Assembly (NCBI GenBank): GCA_963556195.1
Contig: OY744519.1
Location: 103,916,000-103,979,999 of the forward strand
Length of the DNA stretch: 64,000 nt
DNA from: Sepiola atlantica
Lineage: Eukaryota > Mollusca > Cephalopoda > Sepiida > Sepiolidae
Direction: 5' to 3'
The notes below the pieces were generated by a model. That model saw only the letters and a list, made by a program, of their open reading frames with translations, made no database searches and had not been told where the DNA came from. Positions 44,134-55,287 of the stretch are shown piece after piece. Position 1 is the first letter of the stretch. Each line of letters starts with the position of its first letter. Position numbers and translations under genes: made by a program.

Positions 44134-44772
44134 GGAGATTTGGTATCCGTATCTCTGAAGCCAAAGCTATATTATTACTTCTGTTAATAAATAAGATTTG
44201 GTATCTGTTTGAAGCCTAAACTATACTATTACTTCTGTTAATAAATAAGATTTTGTATCTGTTTGAAGCCTAAACTATACTATTACTTCTTTTAATGAAT
44301 AAGATTTGGTATCTGTTTGAAGCCTAAACTAAACTATTACTTCTGTTAATAAATAAGATTTTGTATCTGTTTGAAGCCTAAACTAAACTATTACTTCTGT
44401 TAATAAATAAGATTTTGTATCTGTTTGAAGCCTAAACTAAACTATTACTTCTGTTAATAAATAAGATTTGGTATCTGTTTGAAGCCTAAACTAAACTATT
44501 ACTTCTTTTAATAAATAAGATTTGGTATCTGTTTGAAGCCTAAACTATACTATTACTTCTTTTAATAAATAAGATTTTGTATCTGTTTGAAGCCTAAACT
44601 ATACTATTACTTCTTTTAATGAATAAGATTTGGTATCTGTTTAAAGCCTAAACTAAACTATTACTTCTGTTAATAAATAAGATTTTGTATCTGTTTGAAG
44701 CCTAAACTAAACTATTACTTCTTTTAATAATAGAGATTTAGTATCTGTGTCTCTGAAACTGAAACTATTACG
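44134..44772. repeat. 54-bp minisatellite, about 11-12 copies
   Basis: The unit is AAGATTTGGTATCTGTTTGA, AGCCTAAACTAAACTATTAC, TTCTGTTAATAAAT. Copies differ at a few positions (TTGG or TTTG, TATAC or TAAAC, CTGTTA or CTTTTA). The first and last units keep a longer form with ATCTCTGAAG or TCTCTGAAAC, which the inner units have lost. It lies within the 12.2-kb MIS12 intron. Confidence 0.92.
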
Positions 44773-45423
44773 ATATTTTAATGCTCAATTCAATTTACTA
44801 TACTATTTCAGACTAATGTATTCCATTTCAATGCTGGGTGGGTGAGTAGTTTAGTATATGTTCCGTATCATAAGACTTAACTCCCGACTCCGAGCATTTT
44901 TACCAGTTCAACTCCTTCCGACTCTGACTCTCTAAAAACCGCAAATATAGTCAGCATTTTTTCTTCTGTAGACACAAACATAATACTATATGTAATAAGA
45001 AAAATGTGGAATTAAAATAAAAAAACACTTGTCATTGAAATGTTCCGATATTCTAAGAGTATTTACACTGAAAAATAAAAAAGAAGATGCATTTTTTATA
45101 ACATGTAGAAAAGCACTGTTGTTTAGTTTTTGGAGGTATTTCTTCAGGTAAAATTTCTTCCATTGCACCAAAGGAATCCGACTACCTTCACTCTTTGATG
45201 CCTAAGGCAGTTCTTTAAGAGACGAGCCAATAGCAATGGACAATTTTACCCACATTTACTTGTACATGGTACAACCACACTATAAAACGAACCAGCAACC
45301 CAGATTGTGAGAAAGAAAAGAGAGAAATAATACACAAAAAGGAAGATAGACACACACACACACACAAAAAGAATGGCAACATCATAAGAGAGCAGGGAAG
45401 TTCCTGGAAGAGCTTAGTCAAGA
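44773..45423. other. AT-rich intronic sequence
   Basis: A short CA run lies at 45352-45364. Nothing else recognised. Confidence 0.45.
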
Positions 45424-46090
45424 GTACATAGACAAGGAGGCTTCACTCCAATGGTTCAAAGGATGATAGGGAAATAATTATTATAGCTGGGCAAGATCAA
45501 GACTTACTCATAAATGGATTTAAAAAATATGGTTGGAATATAAACAAATGGCCAGTGTAGGTTTCAGCAATTGAGAGCCTGAGCCACCTAATGTCTGGAT
45601 GCCATATCCTACTGGTAGGTGGCCACTATACTGCCCGCCACAACAAAGTATGTAAATACCTCCATTGGAAGATCTGCGGAGAGATACAGCTTGACAGATC
45701 GTCGAACATCTGGGAGCATGAATCTTCACGATAACATCAAACAGAAAGGTGACAGCGTTCTATGACAAAGACATATTGGCAGGCAGATACATAAAAGACA
45801 AGGCCATCAAGCCAGACATTGTTATATGGAACAAACCTGAAAGAACTACTTTCATTATTGATATAACTGTCCCGAATGACTGGCCTCAATAGTACCAAAC
45901 GTGAAAAGATTACCAAATATCAGAACCTCAAGAATGACTTAAAAACAACATGGTCGCTGAAATAAAGAAACATTATAACAGTTGCTTAATTCCAAAAATC
46001 TTTTTATACAGGTAGCAGCTCTAAAAGGAACAACGTCTATATTTAAAAGAGATCTCGGATATAAATTTAAATCATAATGAAATCAAGTAT
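45424..46090 (+). pseudogene. LINE reverse transcriptase C-terminal region
   Basis: Across several frames I read GHYTARHNKVCKYLHWKICG, then ILAGRYIKDKAIKPDIVIWN and ERTTFIIDITVPNDWPQ. The RHNxVxxxLHWxIC and (R/K)PDIV...IDIxVPxD segments are the C-terminal endonuclease-like part of R2-type and related LINE proteins. It is heavily mutated and has no RT domain left. Confidence 0.7.
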
Positions 46091-46379
46091 TAGCTCCAAG
46101 AAGGATCCGCTTGATCTCTTCAAACTAACTGAAATAAAAAAAAATTAAAAAAGAGGGAATAAGCACAACTTTGTGTCATATCCTATCATCATGTAAAGAC
46201 AGGTCAATAATTGCAATATTATAATAACAAGCAGAGATTGGACCTTCTAAAATTCCAGGAGTTGGAGTTGAGCATTTGGACTATTGACTCCACTGCTTTG
46301 TTTTTGCCATTTTTCTAATGTTATCCATAGGTATTGGATAATAACTCGAATGACCAACATAGGAATATAAAAGGTATTA

Positions 46380-46620
46380 TTTGGATTATTCAGACTACTG
46401 TTCTCATCTGAATGTTATTCTCACAACATTTCAGCCAATGTAATCTTCGACCTTCTTTAGGTGTGTCTTGTCGAACTTGGGAATCTTTATATCGAATTCT
46501 AGAATCTGTACAGAATTTCGAACCGAGCCCATAATTTAATCCATGGCGGTAGATTTTTCTTGTTCCATCAGCCATGATTAGATAGAACTCTTAAGTAATT
46601 CTTAATCATATTCTTAGTAT
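46380..46620 (-). mobile_element. SINE-like repeat, partial copy
   Basis: The minus strand carries the family body (AAGAGTTCTATCTAATCATGG, GATTAAATTATGGGCTCGGTT, TTCTGTACAGATTC) and one terminal arm (GTGAGAATAACATTCAGATG). The tRNA-like head is not visible. Confidence 0.6.
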
Positions 46621-47169
46621 CAAATCCAAATCCAAATTAGTAATCTTCATCACAATTTCAAACGAAATATAAAAGGGTTTATTATTGTGAATGAACAATA
46701 CAATAGGTAGTTACAAGCCTGTAATGTATATGGGGGAACGGTTCAGTGGTATTGATATGCTATTCAGGATTCATGTACCACTTTTTTTTTTTTTTAAATC
46801 ATTTTTTTATATCAATCATTAAAAACAAACATGTAACGTTGAATTCACAAATTCTTTAAAAATATGATCGTCCTTTTTAAAATCAAAATTCTACAAATGA
46901 TATATAGCATGCGTAAATTATTGCTAATCGAAGAAGAGGATTTCTTAGATTGGAGCTGGAGTCAAAACTTTTTAAAATTCCAGTCAAATGTTTAGGCGAC
47001 CCACTCTACAGCCCTGATAATAAGTACTAACAAAAATATTCTGATTCTTTGTTCAGTCCAGTTTTAAAAATATCTTTAAAACTAAACATTTGTGCAAAGA
47101 TTAAAAGATAATAAAATCAAACCTGTGTGTGGTTTCTTTTAACATTGTTATCTATTATTATCGTCATTC
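46621..47169. other. Intronic sequence, nothing recognised
   Basis: AT-rich with a T-run at 46782-46794. No feature seen. Confidence 0.45.
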
Positions 47170-47600
47170 TTATATATAACGGCTGTGTTTGAAGTGTGAT
47201 GATGTATGGAGGTAAGTGCTCACTCACCAGTCTTCAGTTTAATTACAGAACTATGATCAGATGAATATGCAATGTCAAGTCAGATCAAACCCGGCATATC
47301 AGCTGATACCCTATTAGCGAGGCTGAATATACCAAAACCGTATGAACTCCTGACGATCAGTCGGCTACGTTAGTTTGTCCATTTTAAGAAGAGCGACTTT
47401 TGGATAAGAAAATGCAGAGACTTTTAGGTGAAAGAGTGGATGAAGATTGGATGACCCAAAAAAAACTTGGATGCAAACCATCAACAATGATCTTAAACAG
47501 TGGAATTTTAACAGAATCAAGCCTTAAGACTACAAAGCTTGGAGACTGAGATTGCAGACTGCCAGAAAACGTCAGACCCCTGACCAAGGGAAAGAATAAG
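47170..47600 (+). pseudogene. LINE ORF2 C-terminal fragment
   Basis: Reads SVMMYGGKCSLTS, then SADTLLARLNIPKPYELLTI, a degraded segment with TWMQTINNDLKQWN, and WRLRLQTARKRQTPDQ. The VMMYG...(R/K)L...R.L...W......D......W.L.A..R..W pattern is that of LINE reverse transcriptase tails. Stops and frameshifts interrupt it. Confidence 0.6.
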
Positions 47601-49790
47601 AATAAGAATCTTTGTGTTTTTACTTATTTTTTCTATTTCTTTTTATTGTGATTTGTTTTTTTAGATATTGATACATTATAGAGATATTACAATAAACATC
47701 CTTAATGAGTGTGTTATTTGCTCTAATGGATACTACCATGGAATCAACTATACAGATTTCAAATCCTATCAGCTCTGTGATACTATAGACTACCCCACAG
47801 CTGGGACCACTAGGAAATATTAGTTAGGAAGTAAATGACAGTACAGAAGTAAATGATAATACGAATGGACTCATTGTGCTGCACAGACAAAGCGATATCA
47901 TGGACAGTTAACCATTAATAGCCGAGGGAAGGGTCGAGATAGAGAATTCGGAAGGAAGTATTTAGTTCCTGTAGAAGTAAGCTGAGAGTAACTGAAAAAT
48001 AACGGATGTATTGGATTTCCGTTAGAAAGTAGATATATTTGGAGGACACTGACTGTTGAGCAAACAGGTTCAAGAAAATCGTCGGGCAGGTCGGCAGTGA
48101 ATGTTCTCGACAGGAGAGAGGTGCAAGTGGATGACAGTGAATGACCACGACAGGCAGATCGATGAGAGACTTCAGAGTCTTAGCTGATATCTTAAACTTA
48201 AAAGATTGGAATTTAGCTCAGTAATAGTGACATTAATGACAGGACCCCAACGACACGCACAAACACCCCTGTTCAACAAGTTCAGTTTGTACTAATGATC
48301 AGATGATTCCAATATTTTTCCCGATTCTGATACAATTACCAATTCAGATTCTGATTCTAAAATCGACTAATTTCCTAAAAAAGTAGAATTTCTTTTTTTC
48401 TTGGGAGGGGGGGGGGGGACTTAGCGGAAAATCTATGTCTATTTTTAAATGTAGATATAATTTTCTTTTTAATTCGACAAACTTTTAATGTTTTTCCCTT
48501 ATGTATTGTATCTAAGACTTTGATAAACTCATTGTGAGATTTTCATCTATATTTTTCACTAGTGCCATTTATTCTTATTTATCCACTTGTGCCATTTTTA
48601 CCAAAATTCGTTCTTATGATCTATAAGTTTTAGTTTTACTGGAAGTTTAAAATCAATAAATATTTATCATTTTATCGTTAGTACCAGCAATAGAAAATTA
48701 AGTTTCAAACAAAAAAAAAATTAAAAGAATAGTTTTTGGAATCGGAAATTAGGCTAAAATTTTTTCAGTTCCGATATCCCAAAAAGTTCCGATTTTTTTT
48801 CTGATTCCGATTAATCATCCAAACACTAGTTTGTACAATGTATCTGTGTCTGCGTTGTTATTTACTTCGCAAACTAATGCTCTGCGCTCAACGATCACCT
48901 TATACTAGAATTGACACAGCCAGAATAATAATAAGAAAACCCACAGCACATAGCATTTTGGTATTTGTCGAGGAGCCGTCATAGTTATACACTCTATTGT
49001 AATCATTTATATACCAGGTTTCACTTCTTTACATCATCACACTGTGCACGCATGTCTGATAAACTCTTCCCTCGGTTATCAACTTGGTGTACATCTGCAC
49101 CTCCTTTAAAAATTACTTATTCCAACCGTGAACTCAATTTGTTGATTCCATAGTCTGCATTAGTAACCATCACATCCCCTTCCTCTTTAGATATACTATA
49201 AACAATTAAAGTAATGAAAACTATTTGAAACTAAGTATTAACTGATTTTTGGGTTTCTATATTGTTCTTTTTTGCGTTAAATTAAGACGTATTTGTGGAA
49301 TCCATGTTCCAGCAGAAGAGAAACGATCTCTATAAAATATTAGATTTTTATTGGTTGAAATACTTAATACTGATTGGTCAATTAATCAAAAATACTGGAC
49401 ATTAACGAACTAGAAAGAGTCACTCCAGAAGACGAGCACCTACTGGCATTAGCTATGTAAATGAGAGCCCAAGCACAGCCACCAGTGAGAAACTCAACTT
49501 GCCAAACAAACTTATGTCAGTCAGAACACTGCTAGACACCCTCCTTGCAAGCAACTAAGTCTAGCCTTGGCCGCTTGACTACAAGCATCCTGGCAAACAA
49601 CAGTCATGGACTACTAAATATAGCACAAGTTTATACACAGTCTCATAAACTCACTCACACACAAGTCGACACACATACAGACAAAACAACACTTTCTTTG
49701 TCTAGACTCTTTGGGCTTTTCTTAACTCTTTACTTTTGTTTTTTTTTTATCAAATCGTAAATAAAGTTGATATACTTATGTAGGGATAGA
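47601..49790. other. Intronic sequence, one possible hAT-type repeat
   Basis: 48292-48828 has diverged inverted ends (AGATGATTCCAATATTTTTC at left, GAAT...CCGATTAATCATCCAAACAC at right), the style of non-autonomous hAT elements. A G-run lies at 48407-48418. The rest is not recognised. Confidence 0.35.
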
Positions 49791-49799
49791 CTTTGTCAT

Positions 49800-50515
49800 T
49801 TATGCGGTTTAACATCCATTTTCCATGCTGGCATGTGTTGGATGGCTTTAAGAAATTGACTTTAAACTAACCTATTTCTGCCAGGTCTTTATCCCTCTTT
49901 GACTCAGATCCATCCTTATCACTCTCTCCCATGTTTTCCGTGACCTGAACCTGCTAACTTAACTGTTTTACATTTACTAATCCAAGAACCCTCATCCATT
50001 CTTTCAACTTGGTCATACAAATTCTCCTGTTCTCACACATCTCCCTATACTGTCCAGATTTAACTTTCCTCTGTGGTCATCAGATCTAATTCTGTCTTTA
50101 AGACTCACATTACACATCCATCGTATCATTCTTATATCATTTCTCTCCATGCAACACATGTCCTCAACCGTCTCTGGCCAGGTATCACTTCCATGCATCA
50201 TCATACTAAGTACACATACCTAATAGACTCTTCCTTTGGTCGACAATGGTAATGCTCTGCTGGTTAGTAATGGCAGAAGTTCATAAGCTAACTCCATCAA
50301 CTCCTAACTCTTGCAATCACACTAACACCTGCTCTACCCTGTGTTTCAATGCTATCACCAAGATAGCAAAACTTCTAAACAACCTCAATAGCTTCACCAT
50401 CCAGATATACTTTCTCCACATCTGAGTTCTCATCCATCTGTCTTGCCTTACCCGTCTTGCACACAAACTGGTTATCCCCATTACTTTTGATAAATTCCCT
50501 CTTTTCACTGAATAT
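49800..50515 (-). pseudogene. LINE family B, second copy (C-terminal half)
   Basis: The minus strand encodes fragments matching the copy at 7030-8335. They are QMWRKYIWMVKLLRLFRSFA-like cysteine-insert remains, MMHGSDTWPETVEDMCCMER, NDIRMIRWMCNVSLKDRIR, and a tail equivalent to MDESSW. It lacks the catalytic YADD part and is frameshifted. It ends less than 80 bases upstream of a MIS12 exon. Confidence 0.75.
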
Positions 50516-50592
50516 TTTCTGGATTGAAATAATTCTTAACAATTTCAATTGACCCTTTATTAAAAAAATCCATTTTCTCTTTGTTGTTTCAG

Positions 50593-50708
50593 TTGCTCAT
50601 CCCCATGAGGCTTTATTGGCCACAGAAGAAAACATTGTTAGGTCTAAACAACTTATTGCAAAAATTACGAACAATTCTCCTTCCTCTCCCACGTTTGATG
50701 GAATCTCG
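50593..50708 (+). CDS. MIS12: MIS12 kinetochore protein, exon
   Basis: This 116-base exon begins with two bases that complete the split codon from 38383 (Val) and ends in phase 0. The acceptor is TTGTTGTTTCAG and the donor GTGAGT. It encodes VAHPHEALLATEENIVRSKQ followed by LIAKITNNSPSSPTFDGIS. The helix fits the C-terminal stalk of MIS12. The Ser/Pro-rich end is weakly conserved and probably flexible. The upstream intron is 12.2 kb and is crowded with LINE, SINE-like and minisatellite DNA. Confidence 0.85.
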
Positions 50709-50968
50709 GTGAGTAAACTATTATTTAACTAGTAGGGTTACCAGGTTTTGCCCGGAGGCATGGATAACATAATAAAAGAGTTAAAAAGAAATCTTTGTAA
50801 CAGCTTTCTTTTAAGATTTTTCTCTCTCTCTCTACACATCCTCAGTAATGTTACGTTTCAAACACATCTCTACCCCAACTGCGTTTCTCTCTCTCTCTCT
50901 TTGGCAACTGCTTCAGTATAATCAGTGATGAACGTGTTTCGAATTTTCACACAATTCTGTGATTTCAG
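50709..50968 (+). other. Last MIS12 intron (260 bp), Helitron-like fragment inside
   Basis: CTAG at 50729-50732 followed by GGGTTACCAGGTTTTGCCCG resembles the Helitron-like ends elsewhere. The pyrimidine-rich stretches that follow (50818-50905) match that family's interior. Most of this short intron therefore looks repeat-derived. The acceptor is GATTTCAG. Confidence 0.5.
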
Positions 50969-51160
50969 ATTTTAGCATATGGGAGATATAATCGAAAGCT
51001 TCAAATTGAAAGAGAAAATAATCTGAAGAAAGCAGAAGACTTGAGAATCAAAGAAACCTCCACTAAGTCCATTAAAATAACAATTCCTCAACTATCACAA
51101 AAGATGAACACAAAAAAAATGAAGCAGCAGCAAAAACAAAAACTATCAGATATATACTAG
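50969..51160 (+). CDS. MIS12: MIS12 kinetochore protein, terminal exon
   Basis: Sixty-three codons and a TAG stop, phase 0. It starts ILAYGRYNRKLQIERENNLK and continues with a lysine-rich segment ending KQKLSDIY. This C-terminal tail is longer than in vertebrate MIS12 (whose whole protein is about 205 residues). The five exons here already give about 223 residues without the N-terminus. In the family the C-terminal region lies at the end of the complex nearest NDC80 and KNL1. The basic, low-complexity tail is not obviously conserved. Its place in the gene rests on in-frame splicing, the open frame and the helix-rich composition. Confidence 0.75.
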   Translation: MLAYGRYNRKLQIERENNLKKAEDLRIKETSTKSIKITIPQLSQKMNTKKMKQQQKQKLSDIY

Positions 51161-51400
51161 CTGAAGAAGTTAAAAAAAAAATGTTAAGTCAAATGTGTGT
51201 AGTGTGAACTAAATTTGCATCTTTTGCAAAAATGTAATTTTATAAACAGTTTTTTTTAATATTTTATTTTGAATCTTTTTGAGGTTATTTTATAGTTTCA
51301 ATATAGGTCATCATATTGCAAATGGTCTTCATTTTTAGTTTGTTATATTTGTACTGATTTCACAAAAATATAGTTTTGTTACTGAAAAAAAAAAATTGTT
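51161..51400 (+). other. MIS12: MIS12 3' untranslated region (inferred)
   Basis: AT-rich sequence after the stop. I find no AATAAA. A variant AATATA occurs near 51299 and 51366, and an A-run lies at 51384-51395. The true 3' end is unknown. Confidence 0.35.
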
Positions 51401-51862
51401 TTTCCAATTGAAATTTATGTAAAGTTTGCAACTCGGATATCACCAGAACCACCACAGCCTTCTATTTTATATCTCCCCCCCCCCCCCCCCAAGTAAAGTT
51501 TCAAATAATCACCACTTTAATATCAATGCAAAATATTTCATGTGTTTATTGAAAAATATCACTTTCATCTATGAAAGAAAGCAAGAAAGAAAAAGTCATC
51601 AGCAGCTGACTGACTGTTCCCTAGTTTCAGTGATCTTGTAACAACTACCAATATGAGTGAATGCAATTTTTTTCTGACTTCCTCATACACTAATTTGCTC
51701 CCTGGTGATCCCCTCAAGGGGATGAATATTACAGTATTGTTTTATGATGACCAGTTTAGGGTCACATGGAATGTGATGATCTAAATTTTGTAAGTGTATA
51801 GTTGCTGAACTTTAGCTGGACACACACGGATGGAAATATAGTTTTTTCTTTTATATATATAA
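51401..51862. other. Intergenic sequence, nothing clear
   Basis: C-run at 51475-51490. The stretch just before 51863 (TGGACACACACGGATGGAAA then TTTATATATATAA) looks like the 5' end of a minus-oriented Helitron-like element, abutting the next one. Confidence 0.4.
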
Positions 51863-52385
51863 CTAGAAGAATATCCATCTCAGGACAGGTAAAATTAATT
51901 CCTCCGAACAAAACAATTTTGCACCACTTTTCTGTCCTCTTACAAAGATTAAAATCAAGATATAATGCTACTAAACCTTATGTCTAGAATTCTTATTCTA
52001 ATTTTGATCAAAATCCATTACATGATTTTGATTCTAAAAAATGTTTAAAATTTAAGTCTTAAGTTTCAGAGGTCTTAAGAAGAAATTGAATTTCAGGGAA
52101 TCTTAATTTGTGTCAATGTATTAAATTTAATGCAAATCTGAAATATTTGAATTTTCAAATACTGAAATTTGGACTATTTATTGAATGATGTTAAAATTTC
52201 ACAAAAGTCAGAAGCATCTTTTCAAAAATGGCTTCTACCCCCTTTTGCATGAAAGTAAATTTAACTAAATATATCCCACATTACGACCCCTTACACCTAG
52301 CAAATGTATTTCAAAATTAATAATGATTGGTTAAGTAATTTAGAAGTGAATCCTGTACATACAAATATATAAACATATCTAACTT
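51863..52385 (-). mobile_element. Helitron-like element, second family
   Basis: CTAG at 51863-51866, then a GC-containing end (ATCCATCTCAGGACAGG) and a long segment close to 38520-38680. The right part (CCTGTACATACAAATATATA) is the inverted form of the 5' end at 54785-54815. The right boundary is approximate. Confidence 0.55.
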
Positions 52386-52799
52386 TATGTATTCGTATTA
52401 TTGTTTTTACTGGTGATAGTGACAGCATTTTATATTTTCCACTTCCTAAGCGGTAAAGAATCATGTAGAATATTGCATTGTCGGCCTTTATAAGACATGT
52501 TTTTATTTATTTTGGGAACTTTTTAATTGGAGTTTTCCCAGATTTTTATTCAGGTTTGGGATGTGTTGAGGAAGATTGGTCATTTTAAGTCCCTTCTCGG
52601 CTTGAAAGTCCAGTGGACAGGTGACAATGATACTGAGACCTTTGCAGTTGGGGGGGGGGCACCTTAACTGCCTCTATCATCGGTTTTCTTTGTGGGACTG
52701 GGATACAATATTGATGGGGGTGATTCCATCTTCTGTTGTTTGTTAGAAACCGATCTAACAGTGTAAGAAGTTGTGGTGCACGGTGGCAATTCCACTTTC

Positions 52800-53157
52800 T
52801 CCCTTGAGAACTAGTGTATTTTGCCACTGATATTACTGCCAAGTGTTATATTCACTCCTTTTACCTTTAATTGGTTAGGATGAAAGATTATTTGGGCTCG
52901 GTTCCTTTTTAACCAGTCTGCGCCCAATATCAACTTCCAATCAATATATGGCCTTGACGAAGCTGTCCTGCTCCTTACGGCAAATGGACCATGCTATTTA
53001 ACACTATCTTTTGCTCATTTGCTAGGGTCACTGTTAGGTTAAAATCCTTCAATTCACCGTTTTTCGTTTTTAACTCCTCAAAAATTGATGTTTTTAGAAG
53101 TGAGACTTCTGATCTAGTGTCGATCAGTGCCTCTATCGATCTACGCCTAATTTTCAC
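52800..53157 (-). pseudogene. LTR retrotransposon aspartic protease
   Basis: The minus strand encodes IEALIDTRSEVSLLKTSIF near the start and, after a frameshift, KLILGADWLKRNRAQIIF. These are the active-site loop and the C-terminal hallmark of Gypsy-type retropepsins. The active site reads DTR rather than DTG, so the enzyme would be inactive. The sequence continues weakly to about 52585. No RT follows, so the element is truncated here. Confidence 0.75.
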
Positions 53158-53643
53158 TATAACCCATTTCGGAGTCCTGGTTGTGGAGTTTGTATTCCTG
53201 GGCTCCTCTGCTTTTTAGAGTTTTGTTTTTCGTTTAGTGAACCCATTTCAGACTGTTTCCACCACCTTCCTGACACCCATGTCTTCTAGTGCTGATATTT
53301 CCCTGGGGTCTTTCTTTTTTCAAGGACTTAACATGGTTACAGTGGTAGTGAGTGGATTTCGAGGGTACCCTAGTTGTTCCTTTTCCTGTAGTCATTTACT
53401 TCTTCCTCAGATGACCATGGGCAGTCCCGTTCTAGCCTATTATGCCTAAAATGTCATCGTTGCAGTCTATTCGATTTTGCCGAAGTGTACCCATAAAACT
53501 TACTCTCTACAGCTTTGATCGATTTACTATCATGGCCCTTCTCCGACCATTTCCCACTGTAGGATTCGGTTTTGAGTATCCTTAATCTAGTATGGGCCCC
53601 CTTGGTCCCTGCTGTCAGTGTACACTGTTTAATAAGGTATCAT
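53158..53643 (-). pseudogene. Gag-protease linker region, degraded
   Basis: Between the gag and protease pieces, consistent with the nucleocapsid region. On the minus strand I can make out Cys/His fragments near 53400-53480, but no intact knuckle. Confidence 0.4.
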
Positions 53644-54108
53644 TTAGGATAGCCTGTTTCTTCCTGTGGCCACCCCTGAGTTGCTCGTTGAAAACGAGGC
53701 CTCCGATAACGTTGCCGGATTTGATCTGGCCACATCCTCCTTAATGAAAGGGCTATTCAGTGCATCTATAAAAAATTCAGCTAATTGTACTTGCACAGCT
53801 GAACCCCCTTTTAATTCGGCGTCTTTATACGCTAACCTAGTAAGTCGGTTCATCCTGTTTGCTAAGTCTGCGAGTACCTCACATCGATCCTGTTTTATTT
53901 TAATTAAAGCCCTGGCGGCATCAGCAGAAGTAGTGAATTTGTCAGACTGTGCCAACAGTTGATCAAACAGCTCTTTACTTGTGACGTTCAGGTGATCCTC
54001 AAGATATTCTCTGATGCCATACTGTCCAAAAAATTGTACACCAGGTTTACTAACTCTGGATCTGTTAGCTTGTAGATTCACTCTTTGTTTTTCAGAGCTG
54101 CTAGCCAT
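53644..54108 (-). pseudogene. LTR retrotransposon gag
   Basis: This open frame of 154 residues starts MASSSEKQRVNLQANRSRV. It contains LEDHLNVTSKELFDQLLAQS and DRCEVLADLANRMNRLTRLA, then VQLAEFFIDALNSPFIKEDV. The helical pattern, with a conserved LA.R...L...A and F...L......, resembles capsid domains of Gypsy-type gag proteins. It precedes the protease fragment in the right order. The start Met is supported by the open leader back to the candidate LTR. Confidence 0.7.
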
Positions 54109-54529
54109 GGTTTTAAATCGAATGGTTTCCCAGTAAAGAGTGGGATCTTTGATCCACCTGATAGTACTCTGTTTAATTAAGTTGGGTTTGTGTAGTCATT
54201 TTGTCTCTTTTTTATTTTTGAATAGCAGACAGTTTAAAAAAAAAAAGAAGCTTTATCCACCAATTTTGCAAATTATTTTAACCAACAATCTTAGCAGAGT
54301 AAAAGAGAGCAGAGGAAATTGTTACCTACCTTAGCTTTCTGGGTTCATGGTATCATCTTTTTTGTTTGTTCTTAATGCATGTGGGGATCGTCTGGCTGTT
54401 TCTTGGATGATTTTCATGTTTTTTTCTGCGTCTTCTTCTGTGGATGTCTCCTTTGATGGACGATTCCTGGTTTGAGGAATACTTGTGGTGTGGCCGTTCC
54501 ATGGATGTCTCCCGGGGTCGAATCTTTGG

Positions 54530-54542
54530 TCCTAAGGCACCA
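54530..54542 (-). other. Candidate tRNA primer-binding site
   Basis: On the minus strand TGGTGCCTTAGG lies two or three bases after the candidate LTR. A TGG start is expected for a tRNA-primed element, in contrast to the element at 2.4-6.6 kb. Confidence 0.4.
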
Positions 54543-54544
54543 TT

Positions 54545-54655
54545 TTAACACTATCGTAGCCCGGGGAGTGTATTTTAGTGGGTCTGTGTCCAGGACGAGA
54601 AGATTCCTTCCAAAGACACCCCACGGTCTACTCCCCCAGCCCCGATAGTGTTACA
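54545..54655 (-). repeat. Candidate 5' LTR (about 111 bp) of the second LTR element
   Basis: On the minus strand it starts TGTAACACTATCGGGG and ends CTACGATAGTGTTA, so the ends form an unusually long inverted repeat. It lies upstream of gag and next to a TGG-type primer-binding site. I find no second copy in the window, so LTR status is inferred from position. Confidence 0.4.
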
Positions 54656-54730
54656 CATAAAGAGTTATACTTATTGTTTTTTTTTATTATATTGTAATGA
54701 ATTACAGGGTAGTTTGTTTAATCTAAAGTA

Positions 54731-54732
54731 TC

Positions 54733-54783
<51 letters not shown>

Positions 54784-55287
54784 TTAAGTATGTTTATATA
54801 TTTGTATGTATAGGATTTCAAAACTAATTAACCGATCATTATTAATTTTGGAACACGGCTGCTATGTGTAAGGTGTCCAAATGTGGGATATATTTAGTTC
54901 AATGCAAAGGGTGTAGAAGTCTTTTGTGAAAATGCAGATACCTTCGATTTTTGTGAAATTTTAACAGTATGTATTAGATATCAATTAATAAATATTCTTA
55001 AAATTTCAGTTCTTTTTGTTTAAAAAAATTTTTTTTTTTATAGAGTATTTAAAAAGAATTTTAAGGGGCATAATGTGAAATTCAAATATACCAGATCTGC
55101 TTTGAATTTGATCTATAGTCAATAGACACCAATTAAGCAAGATTCCATGAATTTCTTTAATTTTAGACATTTTCCATAATCAAAATCATGTAATTGATTT
55201 TAATTTTCGTAAGAGGACATAAACGTTGTGCAAAACTGTTCTGTTAGGAATTAATTTTACCTGTCCTGGGATGGGTAATTCATCTAG
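54731..55287 (+). mobile_element. Helitron-like non-autonomous element, both ends visible
   Basis: Starts TCATATATACATATA after an A and ends CCTGTCCTGGGATGGGTAAT...CTAG before a T. The total is 557 bp and there is no coding capacity. The 3' half is the inverted counterpart of 38517-38680 and 51863-52000. A TA microsatellite sits at its 5' end. Confidence 0.6.

Noticed and set aside
44134..44772. Regular repeats resembling a CRISPR-type array
   Set aside because: Units are contiguous 54-bp tandem copies with no unique spacers, in an animal intron. It is a minisatellite.
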